Positions 27,780 through 36,079 are shown, numbered from the stretch's first letter. The stretch: 64,000 nucleotides of DNA from Azospirillum sp. TSH100 (GCF_004923295.1 NZ_CP039639.1:103501-167500); one strand, 5' to 3'. The notes: generated by a model from the sequence alone, not told the origin. Program-made: numbers and translations.

Positions 27780-28690
27780 GCGCCCTCTTCCAAAATAGCA
27801 TCGATCTCCGCCCGCAGTTGCAGCAGCCGGTCGCGGTTGTCGGGATCGAGGTAGCGGCGCTGCTCGCGCACCACGGCGACATCGCGCAGGATGCGCTTCA
27901 CGCTGGCTTGCAAGGCCCGCACCGCCTCCTTCGCCTCCGGCTCCTGGGCGGCATCCGGCGGCGGAGCCTCGGCGACGGCGCCATTGGCATGCTCGCGCTT
28001 GGCCTGCCGCACCGCCTTGACGCTGGCGCCCTCCTTGGCGCGCTCCCACAGCCGATCCTGCAGCTCGGCCGGGGCGGCGGCGATCTCGATCATCACGGAG
28101 CGGGAGACATGGGCGAACCGCGTCGCATACTCCTCCCGGATTTCCACCGGCAGCCCCATGATCGCCAGCAGCTTGGTCACGTCGGTGCGATCACGCCCGA
28201 CGACGGCGGCCAGCTCGTCGTGGGTGTAGCCATGCTTGTCGATCAGCCGGGCCAGCGCCGCCGCATACTCCACCGCGTTCAGATCGACGCGCTGGACATT
28301 GTCGATCAGTCCGATCTCGTCCGGATCGCCGGAGGTCAGGATGGCGAAGACCGTCTTGCGGTCCAGCATCTCATGCGCACGCACGCGGCGCTCGCCGCCG
28401 ATCAGCAGATACTCGCCCTGGGGCAGGGGGCGGACAAGGATCGGGTTCTGCAAGCCATGCCGCTCGATGGAGGAGGCGAGGCTGCGCAGCTCCGCCTCGT
28501 CGAAATGGCGGCGGGGCTGGTCGGGGTTGCGGCGGACGCGGGCAAGGTCCAGCTCCACCACATGCGGGAAGCCGGCCGAGGTGCCGAACAGCCGGTCGCT
28601 GCCCACCGTCAGCCCGCCGGCCACCACGCCGGCCGGCTCCGCCGCGCCGCCCAGCAGTTCGCGGGTCTTGCGTTCGAACTTACGCGACAT
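27776..28690 (-). CDS. parB: ParB-family partition protein
   Basis: 304 residues from the Met at 28690. The ParB/Spo0J N-terminal domain contains QPRRHFDE and the CTP-binding motif GGERRVRA (98-105). It is followed by a KorB/ParB helix-turn-helix (KHGYTHDELAAVVGRDRTDVTKLLAI). The C-terminal ~60 residues are charged and probably dimerise. It overlaps the end of parA by 11 bp, so the two form a parAB operon. Its role is to bind centromere sites and stimulate the ParA ATPase during segregation. No chromosomal-type parS (TGTTTCACGTGAAACA) is visible in the window. Confidence 0.93.
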   Translation of the reverse strand: MSRKFERKTRELLGGAAEPAGVVAGGLTVGSDRLFGTSAGFPHVVELDLARVRRNPDQPRRHFDEAELRSLASSIERHGLQNPILVRPLPQGEYLLIGGERRVRAHEMLDRKTVFAILTSGDPDEIGLIDNVQRVDLNAVEYAAALARLIDKHGYTHDELAAVVGRDRTDVTKLLAIMGLPVEIREEYATRFAHVSRSVMIEIAAAPAELQDRLWERAKEGASVKAVRQAKREHANGAVAEAPPPDAAQEPEAKEAVRALQASVKRILRDVAVVREQRRYLDPDNRDRLLQLRAEIDAILEEGA

Positions 28691-29708
28691 GCGGCATCTC
28701 CCGGTTCTGGGCATAGGCGCGGATCTGGCGCGCCACCTCGCGGAAGGTCTCGGCCCCCGGCGCCTTGGGATCGCCGGCCAGCGTGATCATGCCGGCCGCC
28801 GCCGCCTTGCCATAGACGGTGGCACGGGGGATGGGATCGAAGACCGGCACCTGACTGGCGTAGGACTCCATAAGCTCCTGCAAGGTCGCCCGGTCCTGGG
28901 TCAGCCGGTCGTTGTACATGGTCGGGATGATGCCGGCGATGCGCAGGCTGGGGTTCACCCGGCGGCGGATGCGGCCGATGGTGTCGACCAGCCGCTTGAC
29001 GCCCAGCAGGGCCAGCGCCTCCGTCTGCACCGGCACCACCACCAGCTCCGCCGCCGACAGCGCGTTGGCGGTCACCAGCCCCAGGTTCGGCGCGCAGTCC
29101 ATCACCACGAAATCATAGGCGTGGCGCACCTCGTCCAGCTTCTCGCGCAGGATCAGCCCGCCGGTGGAATCCGCCGCCAGCTCCACGTCGGCATCGGCCA
29201 GCGACAAGCCGGCCGGCGCCAGATCCAGCCCGCGCTCCGCCGTCGGCATGATGACCGAGGTCAGCGGCTCTTCCGAGCGCAGCACATAATAGAGTGTCTT
29301 GCGCTGCTGCTCCAAGGCGACGATGGCGGCGTTGCCGATGCCGACATGGACGGTGGCGTTGCTCTGGGAATCGCAGTCGATCAGCAGCACCCGCGCCCCG
29401 CCCTCGGTCAGGGCATAGGCGAGGTTGACGGCGGTGGCGGTCTTGCCGACGCCGCCCTTCTGGTTGGCGACGGCAAGATAGGTTGCGGACCGGGGCCGTT
29501 CGTCCGCCTTGTGACGGGTCAGGAAATCGACGAGCTGCTGCGGGATCCGCTCCGCCCCGCTTTCCCAGCGGCTGATCCGCGCCTTGGTATAGCTGCGGCC
29601 GAGCTGCGCGTTCAGCCATTCGGCGAACTGCGTCTGGTTCTCGCCGCGCCGCTCGCGCAGCTGGCGCATGTCGTCGCCCCCGGCACCCATCGACAACACT
29701 CCCGTCAT
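28680..29708 (-). CDS. parA: ParA-family partition ATPase with N-terminal HTH
   Basis: 342 residues from the Met at 29708; a second start at 29690 is possible. Residues ~12-68 form an XRE-like helix-turn-helix (QTQFAEWLNAQLGRSYTKARISRWESG). The deviant Walker A follows (ANQKGGVGKTAT, 81-92), then VLLIDCDSQSNAT and the FVVMDCAPNLG box. An extra DNA-binding domain is a feature of class Ia plasmid ParA proteins that repress their own operon. Inverted repeats immediately upstream are candidate operators. It pairs with parB downstream. Confidence 0.93.
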   Translation of the reverse strand: MTGVLSMGAGGDDMRQLRERRGENQTQFAEWLNAQLGRSYTKARISRWESGAERIPQQLVDFLTRHKADERPRSATYLAVANQKGGVGKTATAVNLAYALTEGGARVLLIDCDSQSNATVHVGIGNAAIVALEQQRKTLYYVLRSEEPLTSVIMPTAERGLDLAPAGLSLADADVELAADSTGGLILREKLDEVRHAYDFVVMDCAPNLGLVTANALSAAELVVVPVQTEALALLGVKRLVDTIGRIRRRVNPSLRIAGIIPTMYNDRLTQDRATLQELMESYASQVPVFDPIPRATVYGKAAAAGMITLAGDPKAPGAETFREVARQIRAYAQNREMPHVA

Positions 29709-29819
29709 TCGCCTCGGACTCCGCCCCCCGGCGGATAGCCGCGCGGAGTCTGAGCAAGTTGCCGGAACTTTGTCAATGGACCCCGTGCGGAGTTGCAACA
29801 ACAAGCCGACCGATCGGTC
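29709..29819. promoter_or_regulatory. parS: parA upstream region with inverted repeats
   Basis: CTCGGACTCCGC (29713-29724) and GCGGAGTCTGAG (29743-29754) form an 11/12-match inverted repeat, and a third GCGGAGTT copy lies at 29787-29794. A perfect 12-bp palindrome, GACCGATCGGTC, follows at 29808-29819 and touches the end of the CDF gene. These are candidates for the ParA operator or a plasmid-type parS. Assignment is by position only. Confidence 0.45.
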
Positions 29820-30810
29820 AGCCTCGTCCGGTCCGCTCCGGTCGGTCCCGATGCTCCCTCGCCCGCAACTCGGTGAAGACGCGGCGGACTTCCGGGAACC
29901 GTTCCTTCACCCGCCGTTCGATGCGGGCCAGCGCCTGTTCCACCTGTCCGGCGCTGACGTCGTCGCGCACGTCCAGGCTGACGTTCACGATCACCACCTT
30001 GGGGCCGAGATGGATGGTCAGCACCTCGTTCACCTGGTCGACCGCCTTCTCCTCCCGCACCAGGACGCGCACCCCATGGACAAGGTCGGGGCGGGCGGAC
30101 TCGCCGATCAGCAGGCTCTTGGTCTCATAGGCGAGGAAGGCGGCGGTAGTGGCCAGCACCAGCCCGATCAGGATCGACCCGACGCCATCATAGATCGGCT
30201 GGTCCAGCAGCAGGTCGGCCGACAGGCAGGCGGCGGCGATGATCAGCCCGACCAGGGCAGCCGAATCCTCGAACAGCACGATGAAGACGGTCGGATCCTT
30301 GCTGGCATGGACGGTCTCGAACACGCCGGCCTCACCGCGGTCGGCGTTGAAGGCGCGCAGCGCCACCACCCAGCTGATCGCCTCCATGACGAAGGCGACG
30401 CCCAGCACGACGAAGTTGATCCAGGCGGACTCCACCGGCTGCGGGTGCAGGATCTTCTCCACCCCTTCATAGATGGAGACCACGGCACCGCCGGCGAAGA
30501 TCACCAACGCCACGACGAAGGTCCAGAAGTAAAGCTCGCGCGCGTAGCCGAAGGGGTGGCGCTCGTCGGGCGGCTTCCGCGACCGCTTCAGCCCGACCAG
30601 CATCAGCGCCTCGTTCCCGCTATCGACCAGGGAATGCACGGCCTCGCTCAGCATCGACGCGCTGCCGGTGATCAGCGCCGCGCCGAATTTGGTGACGGTG
30701 ATCGCCAGATTGGCCGCGATGGCGGCGATGACGACTTTTCCCGAGTCCCCGTCTTCGGCATCCCCGGCCGAAGCCGCCCCAGCCGATGCCGCCACCGCTT
30801 CGCGCACCAT
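29818..30810 (-). CDS. Cation diffusion facilitator family transporter
   Basis: 330 residues with about six predicted membrane segments. The family features HSLVDSGNEALMLVG (metal-site Asp and His region in TM2) and ERHPFGYARELYFW are present. The cytoplasmic C-terminal domain contains the ferredoxin-like fold seen in CDF dimers (LTIHLGPKVVIVNVSLDVRD). Members export Zn, Fe, Mn or Co in exchange for protons. The pattern is closer to the SLC30A9-like branch than to FieF, so the metal is uncertain. RBS GGAGG lies just upstream. It is inserted between parAB and the origin iterons. Confidence 0.88.
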   Translation of the reverse strand: MVREAVAASAGAASAGDAEDGDSGKVVIAAIAANLAITVTKFGAALITGSASMLSEAVHSLVDSGNEALMLVGLKRSRKPPDERHPFGYARELYFWTFVVALVIFAGGAVVSIYEGVEKILHPQPVESAWINFVVLGVAFVMEAISWVVALRAFNADRGEAGVFETVHASKDPTVFIVLFEDSAALVGLIIAAACLSADLLLDQPIYDGVGSILIGLVLATTAAFLAYETKSLLIGESARPDLVHGVRVLVREEKAVDQVNEVLTIHLGPKVVIVNVSLDVRDDVSAGQVEQALARIERRVKERFPEVRRVFTELRAREHRDRPERTGRG

Positions 30811-31159
30811 ATCACCCCCTCCACCGATCCGGCCCTAGGGCAAGACAACTCCGCCACGGTCAACCTGTTCCCTGGCGGCCGGAGTCCTGAACCTTGGTGA
30901 CGCCCCCGAGGCGGCAGAACCGGGGACGGTTTGAACTTTGGTGACGCCCCTGGCCGGACCGACTCGGCATGACTCTTGAACTTTGGTGACGCTGGCCCCT
31001 TCCAGGGTTTGAACTTTGGTGACGCCTGGAGTCGGGAATCGACTCGACGACGCGTTTGAACTTTGGTGACGCCCGGACAATCCGGACCGATGAAGAGCCG
31101 CGGAACAAGCCTCCGGCTGCGCAAAACCTTCCGTCCAAGCGGTGGGAAGCGCTCCCAGC

Positions 31160-31244
31160 CGTCATTCGCGCGAAGGCAGGAATCCAGCCAATTCAATGCA
31201 TTATTGAGCAAAGCTCCCGGATCCCCGCCTTCGCAGAGATGACG
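31160..31244. repeat. Imperfect inverted repeat within the iteron region
   Basis: The left arm, beginning CGTCATTCGCGCGAAGGC (31160-31187), is complementary to the right arm, ending CGCCTTCGCAGAGATGACG (to 31244), with a short central spacer. It resembles widespread REP/MITE-like palindromes of the cgtcattcc...ggaatgacg type. It separates the first five iterons from the rest. Confidence 0.65.
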
Positions 31245-31558
31245 CGACGCCGATGATTTTCAATGGCCCCGCCAGCCAGACCAAAGAAAGGGGACCCTGG
31301 CACAGGCCCAAAACGCCACCCGTCTTACCTGCTGGAATCCTTGAACTTTGGTGACGCCCAGCAGGCCCCGCCACCCGAATCCACCCCCGAATCGACCGGC
31401 ACAGCGTCACCAAGGTTCAAGCGGACAGCCGCTCCACCACCTCGATTCGCCCACAGGCCCAAGGTTTTTCCCCATGAACTCTGGTGACGCCAGTCTTGAA
31501 CTGTGGTGACGCGACTCGGACTTATCCCCTGAACCTTGGTGACGAATCTAATAGTTGG

Positions 31559-31580
31559 TTCCAAATAGCTTCCAATTAGC
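31559..31580 (+). repeat. 11-bp direct repeat in the AT-rich origin segment
   Basis: TTCCAAATAGC (31559-31569) is followed directly by TTCCAATTAGC (31570-31580). Tandem AT-rich repeats of this size are typical of DNA-unwinding elements next to iterons. Confidence 0.6.
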
Positions 31581-31641
31581 CTGCGTCACCAAGGTTCAAA
31601 TTGCCTTCGGCGCGATCCGGGGTGTTGTATCTGGCAGGTTC

Positions 31642-31674
31642 GGTCATAGGGCGGTCACAGGACGGTCATGGTGG
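31642..31674 (+). promoter_or_regulatory. Three 11-bp direct repeats before repA
   Basis: GGTCATAGGGC, GGTCACAGGAC and GGTCATGGTGG follow one another without gaps and end 19 bp before the repA start. One-turn spacing suggests a protein-binding array, perhaps for RepA autoregulation. The sequence differs from the iterons. Confidence 0.55.
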
Positions 31675-31693
31675 CCAAAGGCTGGAGACGGGT

Positions 31694-32623
31694 ATGGGCA
31701 GCATTCATCGTTTGATCGAGACACACGGACGCGACGGCGCGCTGGCCCTCGTTTCGGACGAGGAACGGCCGCTGATCGACATTGCCGCCGCGGTCCAGGC
31801 GGCGGAAAACGGCAAGCTGGGCATCACCTATGCCGGATTCTGCCAGACAGCACTGCCACACCGCCAGCTTCCCGACGATCAGCATTGGGAACGGCCCGGC
31901 CACAAGGTGAAGCTGGTCATCCAACCCGGCGTGATCGAGGACCGCAACGGCGTCACCCGCCGAATCGGCGTGCCCTATGGCAGCCGTGCCCGCATGATCC
32001 TGCTCTATCTCCAGACCCGCGCCATCCAGACCGGGAATCCGGAGGTCGAGCTGGGCGGATCCATGCATGACTGGCTGAAGCGCATGGACATACCGATCTG
32101 CGGCAAGGCCTATCGCGACGTGGAGGATCAGGCCGCCCGCCTGTCCGCCTGCCATCTGACCTTCTTCACCGACGCCGACGGCGGCCGGCGGCAGAGCAAG
32201 GAATCGATCGTCGCCGACGCCATCCAGCTGCGCCGTCCCGACGACCGCCAGGGAACCCTGTTCACAGAAACGGTTCGGCTGAGCGACAGCTTCTTCAAAG
32301 CCTTGCGCGAGCATCCGGTTCCGGTGGCCGAAGAGGCGCTGAAGGCGATCAGCGGCAAATCGATGGCGCTCGACGTCTATATCTGGCTGGCCTACCGCCT
32401 GCATTCGCTGGACAAGCCGACGCCGATCACCTGGGCGGCCCTGCATGGCCAGTTCGGTGCCGGCTATGCCCTGGTGCGCCAGTTCAAGACCAAGTTCATC
32501 CCCAACCTGAAATACGCCATGGCCGCCTACCCGGACGCCCGCGTCGAGGAAGCGGCCGAAGGGCTGATCCTTTACCCGTCACGTCCGCCGATCAACGAGC
32601 GGGTGATGGCACGCATCGCCTGA
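31694..32623 (+). CDS. repA: Plasmid replication initiator RepA
   Basis: 309 residues from the Met at 31694 (GGAG 7 bases upstream); the longer frame reads through the control repeats. It matches the plasmid-encoded RepA family: YGSRARMILLYLQTRAIQTGNPEVELGGSM in the middle, then SDSFFKALREHPVPVAEEALKAISGKSMALDVYIWLAYRLH and a C-terminal WAALHGQFG segment, a winged-helix region expected to bind iterons. The iterons lie on both sides of the gene (30888-31599 and 32652-32700). It initiates replication of this replicon and probably limits copy number through handcuffing. No DnaA box is clear. Confidence 0.92.
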   Translation: MGSIHRLIETHGRDGALALVSDEERPLIDIAAAVQAAENGKLGITYAGFCQTALPHRQLPDDQHWERPGHKVKLVIQPGVIEDRNGVTRRIGVPYGSRARMILLYLQTRAIQTGNPEVELGGSMHDWLKRMDIPICGKAYRDVEDQAARLSACHLTFFTDADGGRRQSKESIVADAIQLRRPDDRQGTLFTETVRLSDSFFKALREHPVPVAEEALKAISGKSMALDVYIWLAYRLHSLDKPTPITWAALHGQFGAGYALVRQFKTKFIPNLKYAMAAYPDARVEEAAEGLILYPSRPPINERVMARIA

Positions 32624-32651
32624 CGGCGTCCTACCGCACGGCCTCTGATCG

Positions 32652-32700
32652 CTGAACTTTGGTGACGCCGGTTACCGCGATTCCTGAACTCTGGTGACGC
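32652..32700 (+). other. Two downstream iterons
   Basis: CTGAACTTTGGTGACGC at 32652-32668 and CTGAACTCTGGTGACGC at 32684-32700, 32 bp apart, in the gap between repA and the LysR gene. They are the same family as the upstream origin repeats. Confidence 0.88.
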
Positions 32701-32720
32701 TGTACATCGGACTCAGGCAC

Positions 32721-33569
32721 TCACGAAAAGCGCTCGATCATCAGATCCAGCAGAAAGCGCAGGCGTGCCAGCCGGCGAAGATCCTGGTGATAGCCGACCC
32801 AGACATCACGTCCGGGCGGCGGCTCGCCGAGGTCGATGACCCGCAGCCTGTCCGAGACGTCGCCGATGGGGCGCGGCAGAACCGCCAATCCGACGCCGAA
32901 AGCGGCCATGGCGGCCTGGACGTCCCGGTTGTTGCTGCGAAACGCGACATGGGCGTTCGGCAGCATACGCCGCAGCCATGCGACATCCGGCATGCCGCCG
33001 AAGGCGGTGTCCATCGTGACCAGGGCGCAGCCCGAGCCGTCACCGCCCTTCGGCTCCGGGCCTTCGATCGGACCGTAAAGGGCATAGTCGATCCGGGTCA
33101 GCTTGCGCTGCACCACGTCCGGCTCGTCGAACGGACGAATGCGAAACACAAGGTCGGCCTCGCGCCTGGAGAGGCTGAGCAGCCGGGATTCGGTGAGCAG
33201 TTCCACCATCACGCCGGGGTGGCGCCGCGTGAAGTCGCGAATCACCGGGGTCAGCATGTGCAGGCCGAACCAGTCGGAAGACGATAACCGCAGGCTGCCC
33301 TCCAACCGCCCGCCTTGCCCGGACAGCTCGCGTTCCAGCGCAAGGCTTTCCTCTTCCATGCGCTCGGCATGGCGCAGCACGGCGGTCCCTTCGTCGGTCA
33401 GCACGAAGCCGTCGCTGGTTCGCTGGAACAGAGCGTGCCCCACAGATTCTTCCAAGGCGCGCAGACGCCGCCCCATGGTCGGCTGGGTCTGCCCGATCCG
33501 CCGCGCGGCTGCGCCAAGCGTGCCCGCGCGGGCGATCGCCAGGAAAATCCGAAGGTCGCTCCATTCCAT
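32721..33569 (-). CDS. LysR-family transcriptional regulator
   Basis: 282 residues. N-terminal helix-turn-helix (LRIFLAIARAGTLGAAARRIGQTQPTMGRRLRALEESVGHALFQRTSDGF) and a substrate-binding-like effector domain. It is divergent from the zinc-type quinone oxidoreductase with a 115-bp gap, and such pairs commonly regulate each other. The effector is not evident. The C-terminus stops 20 bp from the last downstream iteron. Confidence 0.88.
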   Translation of the reverse strand: MEWSDLRIFLAIARAGTLGAAARRIGQTQPTMGRRLRALEESVGHALFQRTSDGFVLTDEGTAVLRHAERMEEESLALERELSGQGGRLEGSLRLSSSDWFGLHMLTPVIRDFTRRHPGVMVELLTESRLLSLSRREADLVFRIRPFDEPDVVQRKLTRIDYALYGPIEGPEPKGGDGSGCALVTMDTAFGGMPDVAWLRRMLPNAHVAFRSNNRDVQAAMAAFGVGLAVLPRPIGDVSDRLRVIDLGEPPPGRDVWVGYHQDLRRLARLRFLLDLMIERFS

Positions 33570-33684
33570 GCCAGATCATACATAAATGAATGGAGTTCAA
33601 ACAGTATCTTTATTTTTCAAACATTCGCGTTCGGCACATCCTTCGGAACGTCACCACGATGCACCCCGACGAAGGAGCAAGGCC
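33570..33684. promoter_or_regulatory. Divergent promoter gap LysR / quinone oxidoreductase
   Basis: This 115-bp AT-richer gap (TATCTTTATTTTTCAAACATTC around 33603-33624) must hold both promoters and a LysR operator. I do not see a unique inverted repeat. Confidence 0.35.
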
Positions 33685-34692
33685 ATGTCCCAGGATCCGA
33701 ACAACACGATGCGCGCGCTGGTGCTGGACGCGTATAACGCCCCGTTCCGGCTGACCGAGGTCGCGCGACCGGTGGCCGGTCAGGGCCAGGTGCTGGTCCG
33801 CATCGCCGCCAGCGGCGTCAACCCGCTGGACACCAAGATTCGGGCCGGTGCCGCCGCCCATGCGAAACATCCGCTGCCCGCCATCCTCGGCATCGATCTG
33901 GCGGGCGAGGTCGTCGCCGTCGGTCCCGGTGTCACCGCCTTCAAGCCCGGCGATCAGGTCTATGGCATGACCGGCGGCGTCGGCGGGCGCCAGGGCTCGC
34001 TGGCGGAGTACGCAACCGTGCAGGCCGACCTGCTCGCGCACAAGCCGGCGAACCTGACGATGCGCGAAGCCGCGGCCCTGCCGTTGATCACCATCACCGC
34101 CTGGGAGGGGCTGGTCGACCGCGCCAATGTCCAATCCGGCCAGACGGTCCTGGTCCATGGCGGGGCCGGCGGTGTGGGGCATGTTGCGGTGCAGATCGCC
34201 CGCGCGTTCGGTGCGACCGTCTGGGCAACGGAGTCCGCAGGCAAGAAGGCAGTGGTCGAACAACTCGGCGCCACCGCCATCGATTACCGGGCCGAGACGG
34301 TCGAAACATACGTCGCCCGCCACACCGGAGGCCGCGGTTTCGATCTGGTCTATGACACCGCCGGCGGACCGGTGCTCGATGCCTCGTTCCAGGCGGTGCG
34401 GCGCTTCGGCCATGTGGTCAGCTGCCTGGGCTGGGGAACGCATGCGCTGGCGCCGCTCTCGTTCCGTGCGGCGACCTATTCCGGCGTCTTCACCCTGCTG
34501 CCCCTGCTGACGGGGGAAGGAATGGCGAACCATGGCGAAATCCTGCGCCGCGCCGCCGCGCTGGTCGAAGCCGGCAAACTGCTGCCCCGCCTCGATCCGC
34601 GGCGCTTCTCGCTGGAGCAGGCCGACGACGCGCACACCGCCGTGACCGATGGAAGTGCCGGCGGCAAGATCGTCGTCGACATCGCACTCTGA
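33685..34692 (+). CDS. Zinc-type alcohol dehydrogenase-like quinone oxidoreductase
   Basis: 335 residues from ATG 33685, with AAGGAG 8 bases upstream. It is an MDR/QOR fold without catalytic zinc ligands: an N-terminal GroES-like domain (ASGVNPLDTKIRAG, LGIDLAGEVVAVGPGV) and the cofactor motif VHGGAGGVGHVAVQIA. It most likely reduces quinones or activated alkenes using NADPH. The adjacent divergent LysR gene is the probable regulator. An iteron copy lies 13 bp after the stop. Confidence 0.9.
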   Translation: MSQDPNNTMRALVLDAYNAPFRLTEVARPVAGQGQVLVRIAASGVNPLDTKIRAGAAAHAKHPLPAILGIDLAGEVVAVGPGVTAFKPGDQVYGMTGGVGGRQGSLAEYATVQADLLAHKPANLTMREAAALPLITITAWEGLVDRANVQSGQTVLVHGGAGGVGHVAVQIARAFGATVWATESAGKKAVVEQLGATAIDYRAETVETYVARHTGGRGFDLVYDTAGGPVLDASFQAVRRFGHVVSCLGWGTHALAPLSFRAATYSGVFTLLPLLTGEGMANHGEILRRAAALVEAGKLLPRLDPRRFSLEQADDAHTAVTDGSAGGKIVVDIAL

Positions 34693-34704
34693 GCGCATGG
34701 ACCG

Positions 34705-34721
34705 CCGTCACCAGAGTTCAA
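34705..34721 (-). other. Solitary distal iteron
   Basis: CCGTCACCAGAGTTCAA is the reverse complement of a TTGAACTCTGGTGACGG iteron. It lies about 2 kb from the last repA-linked copy, between the oxidoreductase and the HPP gene. Confidence 0.75.
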
Positions 34722-34783
34722 ACGCTCCGGCTGCGGACCAGAGGGCCGGTACGGCGAAGGGAGGCGCCCCGGCCCTTGGACCG

Positions 34784-35974
34784 CTACGCCCGCCCGGCGG
34801 TCACGTCGCGCAGGTAGCCGCGTGGCAGGGCATCGTTCAGCCCATCGACCCCGGTCTGCACCGCACGCGCCAGCGCGGTGCGGGCCAGCACCACCAGCAG
34901 GTCGGTCTGGGTGATCATTCCCAGCACCCGGCGGTTCTGGTCGACGATCACCACGTCATGGGTCCGGCCGTCGGACAGGCGGCCGAGCAGGCGGAAGACC
35001 GGAGTGTCCGGCAGCTCGGTCGCCGCCGGCGCCATCACCGCGGCGACACGCGCTCCGTGATGGACGGCGTCGCCGTGCGACAGCTGCTCGTGCCCGACGA
35101 TGCCGACGACCGCGTTCTGCCCATCCACCACCGGCAGTGTGCGGAAGCCATGCTCCAGCAGCCGGGCGCGGGCCACCTGCGGGTGGGTGTCCGGCGTGAC
35201 GGTGACGAGATCGCGCGACATGATCTCGCGGCAGGTGATGTCGGCATGCAGCCGCTCCAGCGCGTGCAGCTCGGCATTGACCAGCAGGGCGCCGAGATCG
35301 TCGCGGCTGACGTCCAGCGTCTCGGCCAGCGTGCGCAGCGCATCGTCGACATCGCCCTGGGTCAGGCCGGGGCGCAACTGCGGCGGCGGGTCGTTGGTGC
35401 GGTGGGCGTTGACCGGCTTGTGCGGATAGCGGTGGCCGGACAGCCGGTGGAACATCAGTCCGGCGGTCAGCAGCAGGACGGAGTTCACCGCGACGGGGAA
35501 GAAGGCGAACTTGATGCCCATCTCCGTCACCGCCGGCCCGCCGAGCACCGCGGTCAGGGCGGCGGCGCCGCCGGGCGGATGCAGGCAACGGGTCAGCGAC
35601 ATGGTGGCGATGGCCAGCGCCACCGCGGCGGCGCCCGCCAGCATAGGGTCGGGAATGACGGTGGCGACCAGCACCCCGACGATGGCCGACAGCGTGTTGC
35701 CGCCGACGATCGACCAGGGCTGGGCGAGCGGGCTGGCCGGCACCGCGAACAGCAGTACCGCCGACGCCCCCATCGGCGCCACCAGCACCGGCGCGCTCGA
35801 GATGAAGTCCAGCATGTTGCGGCAGAGCAGCCCGGTCGCGGCGATGCCCAGCAACGCACCGCAGCAGGCGATCATGCGGTCGCGCAGCGTGGCGCCGGGC
35901 AGGATCGGCCGGAACACGACCTCCCCCAAACCCGCCAGACGGTCCCGCAAGGCGGCAAGCTTTTCCCTGGTCAT
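34784..35974 (-). CDS. HPP-family membrane protein with two CBS domains
   Basis: 396 residues. The first ~190 hold four or five hydrophobic segments and the HPP signature (CLHPPGGAAAL). A linker follows, then two CBS repeats (~235-380: CREIMSRDLVTVTPDTHPQVARARL... and VAAVMAPAATELPDTPVF), which usually bind adenosyl ligands. HPP proteins are of uncertain function; some act in nitrite transport in plastids. A SoxR-type promoter with the correct 19-bp spacer sits directly upstream, pointing to induction by redox-cycling compounds. Confidence 0.87.
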   Translation of the reverse strand: MTREKLAALRDRLAGLGEVVFRPILPGATLRDRMIACCGALLGIAATGLLCRNMLDFISSAPVLVAPMGASAVLLFAVPASPLAQPWSIVGGNTLSAIVGVLVATVIPDPMLAGAAAVALAIATMSLTRCLHPPGGAAALTAVLGGPAVTEMGIKFAFFPVAVNSVLLLTAGLMFHRLSGHRYPHKPVNAHRTNDPPPQLRPGLTQGDVDDALRTLAETLDVSRDDLGALLVNAELHALERLHADITCREIMSRDLVTVTPDTHPQVARARLLEHGFRTLPVVDGQNAVVGIVGHEQLSHGDAVHHGARVAAVMAPAATELPDTPVFRLLGRLSDGRTHDVVIVDQNRRVLGMITQTDLLVVLARTALARAVQTGVDGLNDALPRGYLRDVTAGRA

Positions 35975-36048
35975 TCGGTCCCCATCCCCGGTCTGAACAT
36001 CTGATCACCCAATCGGCACTCTGCCCATTCAGGCGGCAAAGTCGGGGC

Positions 36049-36079
36049 AGGCTAAAACCTCAACAGAACTTGAGGTCAA
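36049..36079 (-). promoter_or_regulatory. SoxR-type promoter of the HPP-CBS gene
   Basis: Reading leftward, TTGACC (-35) and TAGCCT (-10) are separated by 19 bp. CCTCAACAGAACTTGAGG (36058-36075) lies in the spacer and matches the soxS operator CCTCAAGTTAACTTGAGG at 15 of 18 bases. Over-long spacers are the hallmark of MerR/SoxR-activated promoters. soxR itself is the divergent gene 62 bp away. Confidence 0.82.

Larger units (their letters stand above)
30888..31599. other. oriV: Iteron replication origin cluster
   Basis: The repeat TTGAACTTTGGTGACGC, with small variations, occurs on the plus strand at 30888, 30931, 30976, 31009, 31056, 31341, 31474, 31496 and 31529, and inverted at 31404-31420 and 31583-31599. 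Several spacings are near 22, 33 or 45 bp, about whole helical turns. The AT-richer patch at 31541-31582 is a plausible unwinding site. repA follows at 31694. This is the normal layout of an iteron-controlled plasmid origin bound by RepA. Confidence 0.9.

Noticed and set aside
31522..31530. DnaA box (TTATCCCCT)
   Set aside because: It matches only about 7 of 9 positions of TTATCCACA and occurs alone, too weak to annotate.
30888..31599. Possible CRISPR array
   Set aside because: The repeats are only 17 bp, occur on both strands and have spacings from 5 to over 100 bp. Position beside repA shows they are iterons.
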